This document shows, piece by piece, positions 41,047 through 49,946 of a stretch of 64,000 nucleotides of DNA (positions are counted from its first letter, which is position 1; every line of letters starts with the position of its first letter). Both the position numbers and the translations under genes were made by a program. A model generated the notes under the pieces. That model was not told the origin of the DNA, made no database searches, and saw only the letters and a list, made by a program, of their open reading frames with translations. Origin of the DNA: Flavobacteriales bacterium (lineage in GTDB: Bacteria; Bacteroidota; Bacteroidia; Flavobacteriales_F; PHOS-HE28); the NCBI GenBank assembly GCA_020852835.1, contig JADZAC010000006.1:59025-123024 (forward strand), in the 5' to 3' direction.

Positions 41047-43743
41047 ATGGTGGCAGCCTCCGGCATGGCTGCTGGCCAATACATACCCCCCGACCGTTAT
41101 GGTGACGAGCATCGAGGAACGTGCATGCTCCGAAAGAACATGGGCCAGGTATTCGACAACAACGGGCAATCCCGGCAGGACGTAAAGGCGTTGTTCGAAA
41201 GCGCTCCCTTGGACATCTATCTACGGGATTCCTCAAGGGTTTCCTACGCTTTCCACATGTTGCACCACGATAGCATCACACCCGACACGGCCTACCGGGT
41301 GGACATGACCATTGCCAAGGGCAAGGTCAAATCGCCCACGTTGGTACTTGCTGCACCCGGAGTAAAAAACTACTACCAGGGCGCCTCGGCCGTGGAGCAA
41401 GTACCCGCCTATCGCCGTGGGATCTATAAAAAGGTGTATAACGACATCGATGCCCACTTTTACGGCAGCAGCAGCGGGCCGCGCATGTCCTTCGTGGTGT
41501 TGCCGGGCGGCGATCCCGCTGATATCCGGCTTGAATTCACCGGCCAGGACAGCTTGGACCTGGACCTGTTAGGCACCCTCAGGGCCTACCTCGGCGGCAA
41601 ATGGGTGGAGTTCCGAGAAGCCATCGCCTACCAAGTGGACAACAACGGGAACTTGTACGACGTGGCCTGGACGCCGACATGGGCCCATACCAACGGAACC
41701 ATGCATGTGGGCTTCAATTTCGGAACCTACAACCAGAACTACCCCTTGGTATTGCAGATCGGTTACGTGGCCATGGGCGGCGGCGGCGTGCCCGACCCGC
41801 GCAACCTCGCGTGGAGCACCTTCATCGGCGGCACCGGAGGGGATGAACTGACCGATGTAAAAACCGACGACCAGGGCAATGCCTATGCCTGTGGCGCAAC
41901 CTGGTCCTCCGAGTTTCCGCTCTTTTTGGGCATCTCGAACTTCGACCCTTTCCTAGGTGAAGCGGCGGGCTCGGTGAATGCCGTGGTGATGAAGTTCGAC
42001 AAGCTTACCAAGCACTTGGAATGGGGCACCTACTACGGCGGTAGCGAAGAAGTATCCCCGATCAGTGTCAATTACGCCTGTACGGATGCACGTAAACTGG
42101 CAGTTCCGCCAAGCGGTTTGGGTGTAAAGGCCTATGTATACACTACAGGAACCACAAATTGTAGCGTCTTCGAGATTCATCGAAACCCGCAGACTGTGTT
42201 TTCCAATGCTCTCTACCAAGCTTACACAACAGGATACCACCGTATGTGGGTGGGTGCGTTCAAAAAGGACAACGGCACACGGGATTGGGCAACCACACAT
42301 GGACTTTTGGATGACGCCTATGGCGAGGAAGGGCTTGCCATCGCCTTCGATACCCAATACGGTCTGGCCGTGGGCGGCCGTGTGAACCAAAATGGCTATA
42401 CGCCAACTACGCTAAGCTATCCTTGCGTAACACCTGCAGGTGCGTACCAGCAGACCGAGGGAGGCGGCTTCGTGATGCACTTCAACCCCGATTTCACCAT
42501 CCGCTGGAGCACGGCCTTTGGCGGCTATGACGAGAACATTCGCCGTACACAGGTTACCGACCTCTGTTTTACCAGGAACATGGGATCCACGCAACTCTGG
42601 CTATGCGGTGCATCATGGGGCCCTGGGTTCCAGTACGAGCCGCCTGCAAACCCAACTTTCGGTACAGCCCTCATCGCATCCTTTGACATCCCTTCGCTGG
42701 CGTTGGAATATGCCACCCTTTGGGGAGGTACAGGCACTAGCGTGGCCTATGGTTTGGACTACGATGGAAAGGACATCTGGGTGGTGGGCGGTACGGAAAG
42801 CCATGACCTGACGGCCGTGGATTGCCCGGCACCGGCCTCCATGACCGGCGTTCACCATACCTACGTGAACGGCGGGCCAGACCAGAACTTCCGCCGTTGT
42901 GATGGCTTTATCCTGGCCTTGAACCCGATCACCTTCAGCTTGGAATACGGCACCTTGATCGGCGGAGAGTACTACGACATGCTCCTTGATGTGTGCCATG
43001 ATGGTGAACAGATCTACATCACGGGTGAATCGCGCAGCACCGGGGTGTTTGCCTCCAACGACCTGGACCCGGACCTGTACTACCAGCCCCTGAACCCGAA
43101 CATGAACCGCCGCGATGCGATCCTCCTGGCCCTTGACAAGACCGCCCAAGCCCCGGTAGTGCGCTGGAACACGGCCTTCGGTGGCACGGAAAGCGAGCGC
43201 CCTTGGAGCGTTGCCGTCTCGGAGAACGAGTTGTTCGTGGTGGGTGCCACCAGTTCGGAACAATGGGACGGCTTCCCCCTTCAGGACTTTGATCCATCCA
43301 GCCTGGAAGACTTCTATCAGGACTTCAACATGGGAGGCGATGGTTGGGTCGGGTTCCTGGAGTACTACGATTTCGAGATCAGCCTGAACTATTTGACCGG
43401 CTTCTTTGGAGAAGCCTGGTCAGAGCCGCTCACCCAGAATTATGATGGATTCATCGCGAGCTTCAACTTGGACTATCATGTCGGGGTCCAGGACGCCATG
43501 AACGGTAGGGGCCAGCTGCACGTGACCACCCTGCCAGTGCCGGGGCAATGGATAATCACCCTGCCCACTACCGGTTCATGGCGCCTGGAAGCCTTTAATT
43601 CCAAGGGGCAATTGGTGCAGACCTGGCACACCAGCACATCTTCCCAATTGCTTGACTTGAGTACCAAAGCCACAGGCATCTATGTGGTGAAAGCCATTCA
43701 ACCAAACGGCAAGGTCTACCACACAAAATTGGTACGGCCATGA
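41047..43743 (+). CDS. T9SS-secreted beta-propeller (SBBP-type) surface protein, possibly phase-variable
   Basis: 898 residues from the first in-frame ATG, which cuts the signal peptide in half: the hydrophobic stretch continues upstream (FFRSAFALAMVAASGMAAGQ). The body has repeats of the type LAWSTFIGGTGGDELTDV, WGTYYGGS and RWNTAFGGTESERPWSVA, which are SBBP-like seven-bladed propeller motifs. The C-terminal ~80 residues (LHVTTLPVPGQW, then GIYVVKAIQPNGKVYHTKLV) are a type-A sorting domain. The gene is followed by two more cargo genes with ATGA overlaps. The true start is probably 40955 or 40958 in a variant with a different AAGG count. Confidence 0.83.
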   Translation: MVAASGMAAGQYIPPDRYGDEHRGTCMLRKNMGQVFDNNGQSRQDVKALFESAPLDIYLRDSSRVSYAFHMLHHDSITPDTAYRVDMTIAKGKVKSPTLVLAAPGVKNYYQGASAVEQVPAYRRGIYKKVYNDIDAHFYGSSSGPRMSFVVLPGGDPADIRLEFTGQDSLDLDLLGTLRAYLGGKWVEFREAIAYQVDNNGNLYDVAWTPTWAHTNGTMHVGFNFGTYNQNYPLVLQIGYVAMGGGGVPDPRNLAWSTFIGGTGGDELTDVKTDDQGNAYACGATWSSEFPLFLGISNFDPFLGEAAGSVNAVVMKFDKLTKHLEWGTYYGGSEEVSPISVNYACTDARKLAVPPSGLGVKAYVYTTGTTNCSVFEIHRNPQTVFSNALYQAYTTGYHRMWVGAFKKDNGTRDWATTHGLLDDAYGEEGLAIAFDTQYGLAVGGRVNQNGYTPTTLSYPCVTPAGAYQQTEGGGFVMHFNPDFTIRWSTAFGGYDENIRRTQVTDLCFTRNMGSTQLWLCGASWGPGFQYEPPANPTFGTALIASFDIPSLALEYATLWGGTGTSVAYGLDYDGKDIWVVGGTESHDLTAVDCPAPASMTGVHHTYVNGGPDQNFRRCDGFILALNPITFSLEYGTLIGGEYYDMLLDVCHDGEQIYITGESRSTGVFASNDLDPDLYYQPLNPNMNRRDAILLALDKTAQAPVVRWNTAFGGTESERPWSVAVSENELFVVGATSSEQWDGFPLQDFDPSSLEDFYQDFNMGGDGWVGFLEYYDFEISLNYLTGFFGEAWSEPLTQNYDGFIASFNLDYHVGVQDAMNGRGQLHVTTLPVPGQWIITLPTTGSWRLEAFNSKGQLVQTWHTSTSSQLLDLSTKATGIYVVKAIQPNGKVYHTKLVRP

Positions 43744-45188
43744 AACCGGCGACTTTTGGCGTGGCGGTGTGCTTGATTTCAACCGCCGCCCAAGGCCAGT
43801 ATTGGAAAGCGCTTGGGCGTGGTACGATCGGTCCAAATGAAATTCAAACCCTATTCAGCGATAGCGCCTCTGATCGACTACTCGCGGGTGGTACTTTCCG
43901 GTGGATCATGAACGATGAAGATACCGTTCTTGGGATGGGGCATGCCGCGTGGAACGGTGTCAGGTGGGACAGTGTGGCCACGAGGATCCAACTGTTTGAG
44001 TCAGGCAGTTCCCAACAAACTTATTGGTTCCTACGGTTTCAAGGGACCCTTTATGCTTGTGGGACTTTCTCGGTTCCCTTGGCGAACGGCAGTTTCAGCC
44101 GTTACTTCGCCAAATTGAACGAGACCACCCAGCGTTGGGATACCCTGGCCTGTTCCGTGTCCACCGAATCGTCGGTGACCACGCTGGTGCCCAAGCAGCC
44201 CGATTCCGTGCTACATGCCACGGGACACCGCTACGGCCTGTGCGGTGAACCGGAGAGCTGCGTTTTCGAGTACGACGGTACCGCGTTCCAGAAGTGGGCC
44301 CCCTTCGACCTGATCCCTGATCCGAACGACAACTATGTGGGCTTCGTATTCCACTACAAGGGGAAGGTGTACATGACGGGGCTATTCGGCGATCCGATGG
44401 ACCCGGACGATGTGGTCACCTTCCTGCGTTGGAACGGCACCAGCTGGGAGTACGTGCCGGGCTGGGGCACCTACTATGCACCCATCAAGGAGATCTTGGT
44501 GAAGGACGACATCCTCTACGTGGCCGGCGGCCTGAACATGGCCTTGGGCGGGCCCGGCAACGGGGTGGCCAGTTTCGACGGAGAAACCTGGAACAATCTG
44601 GGCGGCGGCGTGATCGATGCCGACATGCCCGGCAGCACGGCGGTGCTGGGCCTGCAATGGTTCCACGATGAACTGGTGGTGTGCGGCCACTTCACCCATT
44701 GCGGCGGCATGCCCACCAGCAGCATCGCCAAATGGAACGGGCAACAGTGGTGCAGCTACCCGGGCGACATCCGCGCCAAGTGGGGCAACCACGCCACCCT
44801 GTACGAAATGGCCGTATGGCGCGACAGCCTCTACGTGTGCGGCGCCATCAACACCGTGGATGGCGACACCATGCGCCAAGTGATCCAGTGGCTCGGCGGC
44901 GATGCCGTGGGCGGCTGCAGCACCGTGGGCGTACCCGAACCCACGGCCACCACCCCCACCCTGCACGTGGCCACCCTGCCGGTGCCCGGGCAATGGCGCA
45001 TCACCCTGCCCTTTTCCGCCCCGTGGACCTTAATTGCTTTCAACACCGCCGGGCAGGCCGTGGGCCGCTGGCAGATCACAGGTTCCACCGCCACTGTGGA
45101 CCTCGGAGAAGCCAGCTCCGGGCTGTTCTTGCTGCAGGCCGTTTCTCCTTCGGGGTTGCGGCTTGCCACCAAATTGATCCGACCATGA
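43740..45188 (+). CDS. T9SS-secreted propeller-like protein
   Basis: 482 residues: a signal peptide (MKPATFGVAVCLISTAAQGQ), a body of short repeats W-N-G-x-x-W (AAWNGVRWDSV, LRWNGTSWEYV, ASFDGETWNNLGGGV, AKWNGQQWCSYPG), suggestive of a beta-propeller, and a sorting tail that shares LHVxTLPVPGQWxITLP with the preceding gene. It is exported and probably surface-attached. Its start overlaps the preceding stop and its stop overlaps the next start, so the three genes should be translated together. Confidence 0.82.
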   Translation: MKPATFGVAVCLISTAAQGQYWKALGRGTIGPNEIQTLFSDSASDRLLAGGTFRWIMNDEDTVLGMGHAAWNGVRWDSVATRIQLFESGSSQQTYWFLRFQGTLYACGTFSVPLANGSFSRYFAKLNETTQRWDTLACSVSTESSVTTLVPKQPDSVLHATGHRYGLCGEPESCVFEYDGTAFQKWAPFDLIPDPNDNYVGFVFHYKGKVYMTGLFGDPMDPDDVVTFLRWNGTSWEYVPGWGTYYAPIKEILVKDDILYVAGGLNMALGGPGNGVASFDGETWNNLGGGVIDADMPGSTAVLGLQWFHDELVVCGHFTHCGGMPTSSIAKWNGQQWCSYPGDIRAKWGNHATLYEMAVWRDSLYVCGAINTVDGDTMRQVIQWLGGDAVGGCSTVGVPEPTATTPTLHVATLPVPGQWRITLPFSAPWTLIAFNTAGQAVGRWQITGSTATVDLGEASSGLFLLQAVSPSGLRLATKLIRP

Positions 45189-46300
45189 AAAAGACCCTGC
45201 TGCGCGCCACCCTGTACACCCTGTGCCTGGGCGCCGCCTTGCTGGCGGCCACCGGTGTACGGGCACAGACCTACACCATCCCGGTGGTGGTGCACGTGCT
45301 GTGGGACGGCTACCTGGAGAACATCACCGATGCACAGGTCCTCAACGCCGTGGAGGTGCTCAACACCGGCTTCAATTCGCTCTCCTTCGAGCCGATCGAT
45401 GATACCACCTACCAGGACCTGGCCGCCAGCATGGACATTGAGTTCTGCCTGGCCACCATCGCGCCTGACGGATCGCCCACCACGGGGATCGAGCGGTTCG
45501 AAACCCCGCTGGCCGACATGGGGGGCTTGCCGGGATCGTACATGAACCAATGGCCACCCGAGCGCTACCTGAACCTATGGACCGTGGGCGCGCTGGACAC
45601 CACCTTCGGTAGCACCCTCTCACCGGCCGAAGCCGCCCTGAACCCCGCCATGGACGGCATCATGTTGCCCCACTTCATGTTCGGCCAGATCGGTACCAGC
45701 ACGTATTTCCAAGGGAAGGCGATCATCTTCCATGCCGGCCGCTACCTGAACCTGAAGTTGATCTGGGAGGACCCCATCGATGGCGGGCCCTGCGGCGATG
45801 ATGAAGTGGCCGATACCCCGCCCAGCCAGGATTTTCTCGCTTGCATCCAGACCGGACCTGACGGCTGCGCGGGCAACTTGCCCTTGATGCTGGAGAACTA
45901 CATGACCTATTCCTATTGCAACCGGATGTTCACGCAGGGCCAGAAAGAGCGGGCCCACGCCGCGCTGAACAGCCCGGTGGCCCAGCGCAACAACCTGTGG
46001 TCTGCGGAAAACCTGGGCCTGACGGGTTGCGGCCCGATGACCGTGGCCGTGGCCGAACAACGCCCGTCGGCGACGCTCTCCGTAATGGCGCAAGGCGACG
46101 ATCAATGGTTGGTGCATGGTCCGGCTTCCGGGGCATGGAGCCTGGGCCTGTACACCACCACGGGCCTGTTGGTGGGCTCGTGGCATTCCGCCCAAGGCCC
46201 CGTAAGCCTGGACCTGAGCGGCCATGCACGCGGGATGTACGTATTGAAGGCCGTCAGCGCCGGTGCGTATCGGGGCCACGCCAAGGTGGTGGTGGAGTAA
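45185..46300 (+). CDS. M43-type (cytophagalysin-like) T9SS protein with ablated zinc site
   Basis: 371 residues. The signal peptide ends near GVRAQ (about residue 28). The body matches M43 metalloproteases: YTIPVVVHVLW, NTGFN, CGDDEVADTPP (about 203-213), and NYMTYSYCNRMFTQGQKERAHA with the Met-turn Met240. Where active members read HEVGHYLNLRHIW, this one has FHAGRYLNLKLIW (182-194), so all three zinc His and the Glu are replaced. A type-A sorting tail ends the protein (YVLKAVSAGAYRGHAKVV). Probably a non-catalytic binding protein of the operon. Confidence 0.83.
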   Translation: MKKTLLRATLYTLCLGAALLAATGVRAQTYTIPVVVHVLWDGYLENITDAQVLNAVEVLNTGFNSLSFEPIDDTTYQDLAASMDIEFCLATIAPDGSPTTGIERFETPLADMGGLPGSYMNQWPPERYLNLWTVGALDTTFGSTLSPAEAALNPAMDGIMLPHFMFGQIGTSTYFQGKAIIFHAGRYLNLKLIWEDPIDGGPCGDDEVADTPPSQDFLACIQTGPDGCAGNLPLMLENYMTYSYCNRMFTQGQKERAHAALNSPVAQRNNLWSAENLGLTGCGPMTVAVAEQRPSATLSVMAQGDDQWLVHGPASGAWSLGLYTTTGLLVGSWHSAQGPVSLDLSGHARGMYVLKAVSAGAYRGHAKVVVE

Positions 46301-46371
46301 GGCCGGTGGCGCCCGGCGGCCCGATCGGGATAGCCGCGTCAAGTTCCGAGCCAGTGCATCCGTGCAGAAAT

Positions 46372-46410
46372 AACGAGGCCGATGGACCATGTGGATCCAA
46401 CGGCCTCGTT
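46372..46410. terminator. Hairpin between convergent genes
   Basis: AACGAGGCCG (46372-46381) and CGGCCTCGTT (46401-46410) pair perfectly around a 19-base loop, followed by GTTG. It stands between the T9SS operon and the leftward gene, so it may stop both. Confidence 0.6.
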
Positions 46411-46423
46411 GTTGCAGCCGTGC

Positions 46424-48013
46424 CTAGTCGAACACGATCTGGCCGAAACGGTAGTCGTTCTTGCGGCTGGCGTAGATGAACATGGTCTTATCGCTCAGCT
46501 CCACGCAATCCTTGGGGCGCAGGATCACATCGCGGCGATCGGGTGCGAAGAGGGCCTCGCGGCTAACGTTGCCATCGCCATCGATGGTAGCGAGCACCAC
46601 CAAGGCATCCTTGCCGGTGAGGCTGAACTGCTCCAGCTTGTCGCCGGGCTTCACGAAGAGGTTCTCCCCGCTGTCGTTGAACACCAGGTAGATGTTGTCG
46701 CCCTTGACGTCCACGGCGATGCTGCTGTACCTGCCGCCATCGTTGGCGCTGTGCTGGCGCTTGGGCACCTTGGTGGCCCATTCGATGTTGCCCTGCGGGT
46801 CGATGTTCACCACCAGCACGTCGTTGTAATAGTAGTTGTATACCGTGGTGGTGGTGGTGCCGCCGTTGGGCGAGGAGGTGGTGTAGGTGGAAATGCGGAA
46901 GATGTACTGCTCGGCCAGGAGCACGGCGCCGCCATCCTCGCGGTGGATGATGTCGTGCAGCTCGAATTCGGGGAGCTCCAATTCCTCCTCCTTCCTGTCG
47001 GCCTTCTTCTTGACCTTTTCCGCCTGCTTCCCGGTCATGTACATGGTGATGAAATCATCACTGAAATCCTTGAAGCTGGAGTGGACCACCTGCTTGGAGG
47101 CCCTGTCCAGCCGCAGGAAGTAGGCACCGCGCGCGTTGAAGCTGTCCTTGTTGCCGAACAGCCCCGCGCAGATGATGTCGCCTTTATCGGCCATGGAGAG
47201 GGTCATGTCCTGGAGGAACTTGTCCTGCACCGTGATGGGATAGTCCTGCGGAGCGGCCGAGGTGCCGCCGTACACCAGCAGGTGATATTCATAGGTGGCC
47301 TTGTTGGCGCGTTTCAGTTCCTTGCTTTCCAGCTTGTCGGCGTACTTCACGCCCAGCACCACCACGCTCCCGTCGTTGTCCAGGCGTTGCGATTCCACCG
47401 TGAACTGCTTATCGGTGTACGGCAGTTGGAAATCCTGCCTCCACAAGGGGTTCATGTCGGCGTCGTACACGTTCATGCGCGACTTCTCGACGTCCTCCTT
47501 GTCCAATGGCGGCATCACATGCACCAGGATCTTCGAGCGGTCTGGCGAGGCGGAGATGTGGAAGCCCCCCTTGTTTGCGGCCTTCTCCGCCGCGATCACG
47601 GCCACCCGGTCCCAGGACTTGAGCGGGCTGAGGTCTGCCTGGCTGAAGGTTTGCAGATACAAGCGGTGCTCACTGTCCTTCTTGCTGAACAGTGATGCGA
47701 AGACCAGCACTTCTTTGTTGGTGAGCAGGATCCTTTCCACAGTGAGGTCCTCGCCGTCCCATTCCAGCTCCACCGGCCGCTGCCACATGGTGCGAACGCC
47801 GTCCATGCGCTGGATGAAGAAGTCCTTCTTGCGGTATACGGCCAGGTAGGCGGAATTGCCCAGGTCGTCAATGACGTAGTCGAAGGTGCCGTGTTCCTTG
47901 GTGGTCTGTTCCGGGCCCCATTTCACTTGGGCCTTGTCCGTTTTCGTTTGGGCGCACAGCATAAAGGGCAGTGCGGTTGTAGCGACAAGCACCGCGATCT
48001 TGGGAAAGCACAT
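46424..48013 (-). CDS. Exported protein of unknown function, predicted beta-rich
   Basis: 529 residues with a signal peptide (MCFPKIAVLVATTALPFMLC, cleavage near Ala21). The mature part is a series of short strands and polar turns (LTNKEVLVFASLF, GGFHISASPDRSKILVHV, VVNIDPQGNIEWATKVPKRQ, RFGQIVFD at the end), suggesting a propeller. A Lys/Glu-rich insertion (about 330-348) interrupts it. No sorting tail is visible, so it may stay in the periplasm. I do not recognise the family. Confidence 0.75.
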   Translation of the reverse strand: MCFPKIAVLVATTALPFMLCAQTKTDKAQVKWGPEQTTKEHGTFDYVIDDLGNSAYLAVYRKKDFFIQRMDGVRTMWQRPVELEWDGEDLTVERILLTNKEVLVFASLFSKKDSEHRLYLQTFSQADLSPLKSWDRVAVIAAEKAANKGGFHISASPDRSKILVHVMPPLDKEDVEKSRMNVYDADMNPLWRQDFQLPYTDKQFTVESQRLDNDGSVVVLGVKYADKLESKELKRANKATYEYHLLVYGGTSAAPQDYPITVQDKFLQDMTLSMADKGDIICAGLFGNKDSFNARGAYFLRLDRASKQVVHSSFKDFSDDFITMYMTGKQAEKVKKKADRKEEELELPEFELHDIIHREDGGAVLLAEQYIFRISTYTTSSPNGGTTTTTVYNYYYNDVLVVNIDPQGNIEWATKVPKRQHSANDGGRYSSIAVDVKGDNIYLVFNDSGENLFVKPGDKLEQFSLTGKDALVVLATIDGDGNVSREALFAPDRRDVILRPKDCVELSDKTMFIYASRKNDYRFGQIVFD

Positions 48014-48115
48014 GTTTGGGTTTGTAGATGTGATGAGCGGGCGAATGTCAACAACCGGGCCATGCCCGCAACACGTGCAACGAGGATCCGGAAGGCAGCG
48101 CCGAAGGGCACGATC

Positions 48116-48772
48116 CTAGATCTCGGGCTTGAGGTCGTAGATGCGCCGGATCTCGTCCAGCTTGGCTTCATAATCGAACTTCATGTCCACGAGCTCACCG
48201 GTGCCCATGTTGAACACCCAGCCGTGCACGGCCGGCGTTCTGCCGCGCAGGTAGGACTTCTGGAACACGGCGGTCTTGGTGACGTTCAGGCACTGTTCCT
48301 CCACGTTGAGCTCCACCAGGCGGTCGTAGCGGGCGGCCTGGTCGGTGATGGCGTCGAGCTCGGCCCGGTGGAAGCGGTACACATCGCGGATGCGGCGCAG
48401 CCAAGGGTTGAGCAGGCCGAGGTCATGGGGCTCCATGGCGGCTTTCACGCCGCCACAGCCGTAATGGCCGCAGACCACCACGTGCTTCACCTGCAACGCC
48501 CCGATGGCGTATTCCACCACGCTGAGCGCGTTGAGGTCGGTGCTGCCCACCACGTTGGAGATGTTGCGGTGCACGAAGACCTCACCGGGCTTGGCGCCCA
48601 TGAGCTCTTCGGCGGCCACGCGGCTATCGCTGCAACCGATGAAGAGCACCTCCGGGCTTTGGCCCTTGGCCAGGTCTTGGAAGAATCCGGGATCCACCGC
48701 TTTCTTCTCAGCGATCCACTTGCGGTTGTTCTCGAAGACGTGATCGAAAAAACTTCCGGTGTGTTCAGGCAT
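48116..48772 (-). CDS. Beta-class carbonic anhydrase
   Basis: 218 residues. It interconverts CO2 and bicarbonate with zinc. Ligands Cys47 and the Asp49/Arg51 dyad lie in CSDSR, and His104 and Cys107 in CGHYGCGG, all canonical. HRNISNVVGSTDLNALSVVEYA is also conserved. No signal peptide, so cytoplasmic. The gene lies 39 bases behind folD on the same strand. Confidence 0.95.
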   Translation of the reverse strand: MPEHTGSFFDHVFENNRKWIAEKKAVDPGFFQDLAKGQSPEVLFIGCSDSRVAAEELMGAKPGEVFVHRNISNVVGSTDLNALSVVEYAIGALQVKHVVVCGHYGCGGVKAAMEPHDLGLLNPWLRRIRDVYRFHRAELDAITDQAARYDRLVELNVEEQCLNVTKTAVFQKSYLRGRTPAVHGWVFNMGTGELVDMKFDYEAKLDEIRRIYDLKPEI

Positions 48773-48811
48773 GCAGGATCTTGGGTTGGGGGCCGGTGAA
48801 CGGGGCGCGGA

Positions 48812-49696
48812 TCAGCTGGCGGCCTTCAGGGTGTTCAGTAACAGGCTGGTCACGGTCATGGGCCCCACGCCTCCGGGCACGGGGGTGATCCATGCGCACG
48901 CGGGCGCCACGGCATCGAAGTCCACGTCGCCGCAAATGCAGTAACCTTTCTTGCGGGTGGCATCGTCCACGCGGTGGATGCCCACGTCCACCACCACGGC
49001 ACCGGGCTTCACCATGCCGGCGGTGATGAAGTTGGGCTTACCGATGGCCACGATGAGGATGTCCGCTTGGCGGGTGATGGCCGGCAGGTCCTTGGTGCGG
49101 CTGTGCGCGAGGGTCACGGTGCAGTTGCCGGGGCTGGTGTTGCGGCTCATGAGGATGGCCATGGGCGTGCCCACGATGTTGCTGCGGCCTACCACCACGC
49201 AGTGCTTGCCCTCGGTGGGCACCTGGTAGTGCTTGAGCAGTTCCACGATGCCGTTGGGCGTGGCCGGCAGGTAGCCGGGCAGGCCGAGCATCATGCGGCC
49301 GAGGTTTTGCGGGTGGAAGCCGTCGACATCCTTGCCCGGGGCAATGGCCAAGGTGACGCGCTCCTCGTTGATGTGCTTGGGCAAGGGCAGCTGCACGATG
49401 AAGCCGTCCACGGCGGGGTCGTTGTTCAATTGGTCCACCAGTTCCAGGAGCGCTGCTTCCGATATGTCGGCGGGCCGGCGTACCAAGGTGCTGCGGAAGC
49501 CTACTTCCTCGCAGGCCTTCACCTTGCTGCCCACGTAGGTCTGGCTGGCGGGATCATCGCCCACCAGTACGGCGGCGAGATGCGGAACATGTCCGCGCTT
49601 GGACTTGACTTGGGCGGCGGCCTCCGCGATGCGCGCGCGCACCGCTTTGCCGCAATCAACGCCATTGAGCTCCCGGTAAGTGGCAGGTGTGGTCAT
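48812..49696 (-). CDS. folD: Methylenetetrahydrofolate dehydrogenase/cyclohydrolase FolD
   Basis: 294 residues, cytoplasmic. It interconverts 5,10-methylene- and 10-formyl-tetrahydrofolate with NADP. Landmarks are TYVGSKVKACEEVGF with the catalytic Lys, the DGFIVQLPLPKHI motif, VVGRSNIVGTPMAILM for the cofactor, and PVPGGVGPMTVTSLL near the end. Minus-strand TAGTTTCG (49704-49711) directly precedes the ATG. Carbonic anhydrase follows, possibly in one transcript. Confidence 0.96.
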   Translation of the reverse strand: MTTPATYRELNGVDCGKAVRARIAEAAAQVKSKRGHVPHLAAVLVGDDPASQTYVGSKVKACEEVGFRSTLVRRPADISEAALLELVDQLNNDPAVDGFIVQLPLPKHINEERVTLAIAPGKDVDGFHPQNLGRMMLGLPGYLPATPNGIVELLKHYQVPTEGKHCVVVGRSNIVGTPMAILMSRNTSPGNCTVTLAHSRTKDLPAITRQADILIVAIGKPNFITAGMVKPGAVVVDVGIHRVDDATRKKGYCICGDVDFDAVAPACAWITPVPGGVGPMTVTSLLLNTLKAAS

Positions 49697-49703
49697 GGTG
49701 GGC

Positions 49704-49711
49704 CGAAACTA
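49704..49711 (-). promoter_or_regulatory. Putative -7 element of folD
   Basis: Minus-strand TAGTTTCG, a TAnnTTYG match, 7 bases before the ATG. Confidence 0.45.
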
Positions 49712-49763
49712 AGGCCTGGCCGCCATGCACGGCAAAATGGCCGTCCGTGGTAAGGGCCGATGT

Positions 49764-49906
49764 TCAGCGCCGCATGCCTTGGGCCTGTTGGGCCTGCTGC
49801 ATGCGCTGCATCATCGCCTGCATCTTGCTCTTGTCGCCCATCATCTTCATCATCTTGCGCATCTCCTCGAACTGCTTACTCAGTTTGCTCACCTCGGCCA
49901 CGAAGG
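49764..49906 (-). pseudogene. Detached duplicate of the ffh 3' end
   Basis: On the minus strand this encodes ...VAEVSKLSKQFEEMRKMMKM through QQAQGMRR and TGA, the last ~45 residues of Ffh. It matches 50719-50862, and 98 consecutive bases (49780-49877 versus 50735-50832) are identical. At both ends the copies differ: N-to-S and M-to-S on one side, and synonymous changes in the last codons (CGG CGC versus AGG AGG) on the other. There is no start and no SRP GTPase domain, so it is a remnant. It lies just past the PIN toxin gene. Confidence 0.85.
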
Positions 49907-49946
49907 CAGCGCCGCAACTCTTGCGGGCATTCACCGGGTTCACCGC

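Noticed and set aside
40923..41236. A minus-strand frame through the microsatellite encoding SFLP repeats
   Set aside because: The repeat is produced by the AAGG tract, there is no homology, and it faces the T9SS gene.
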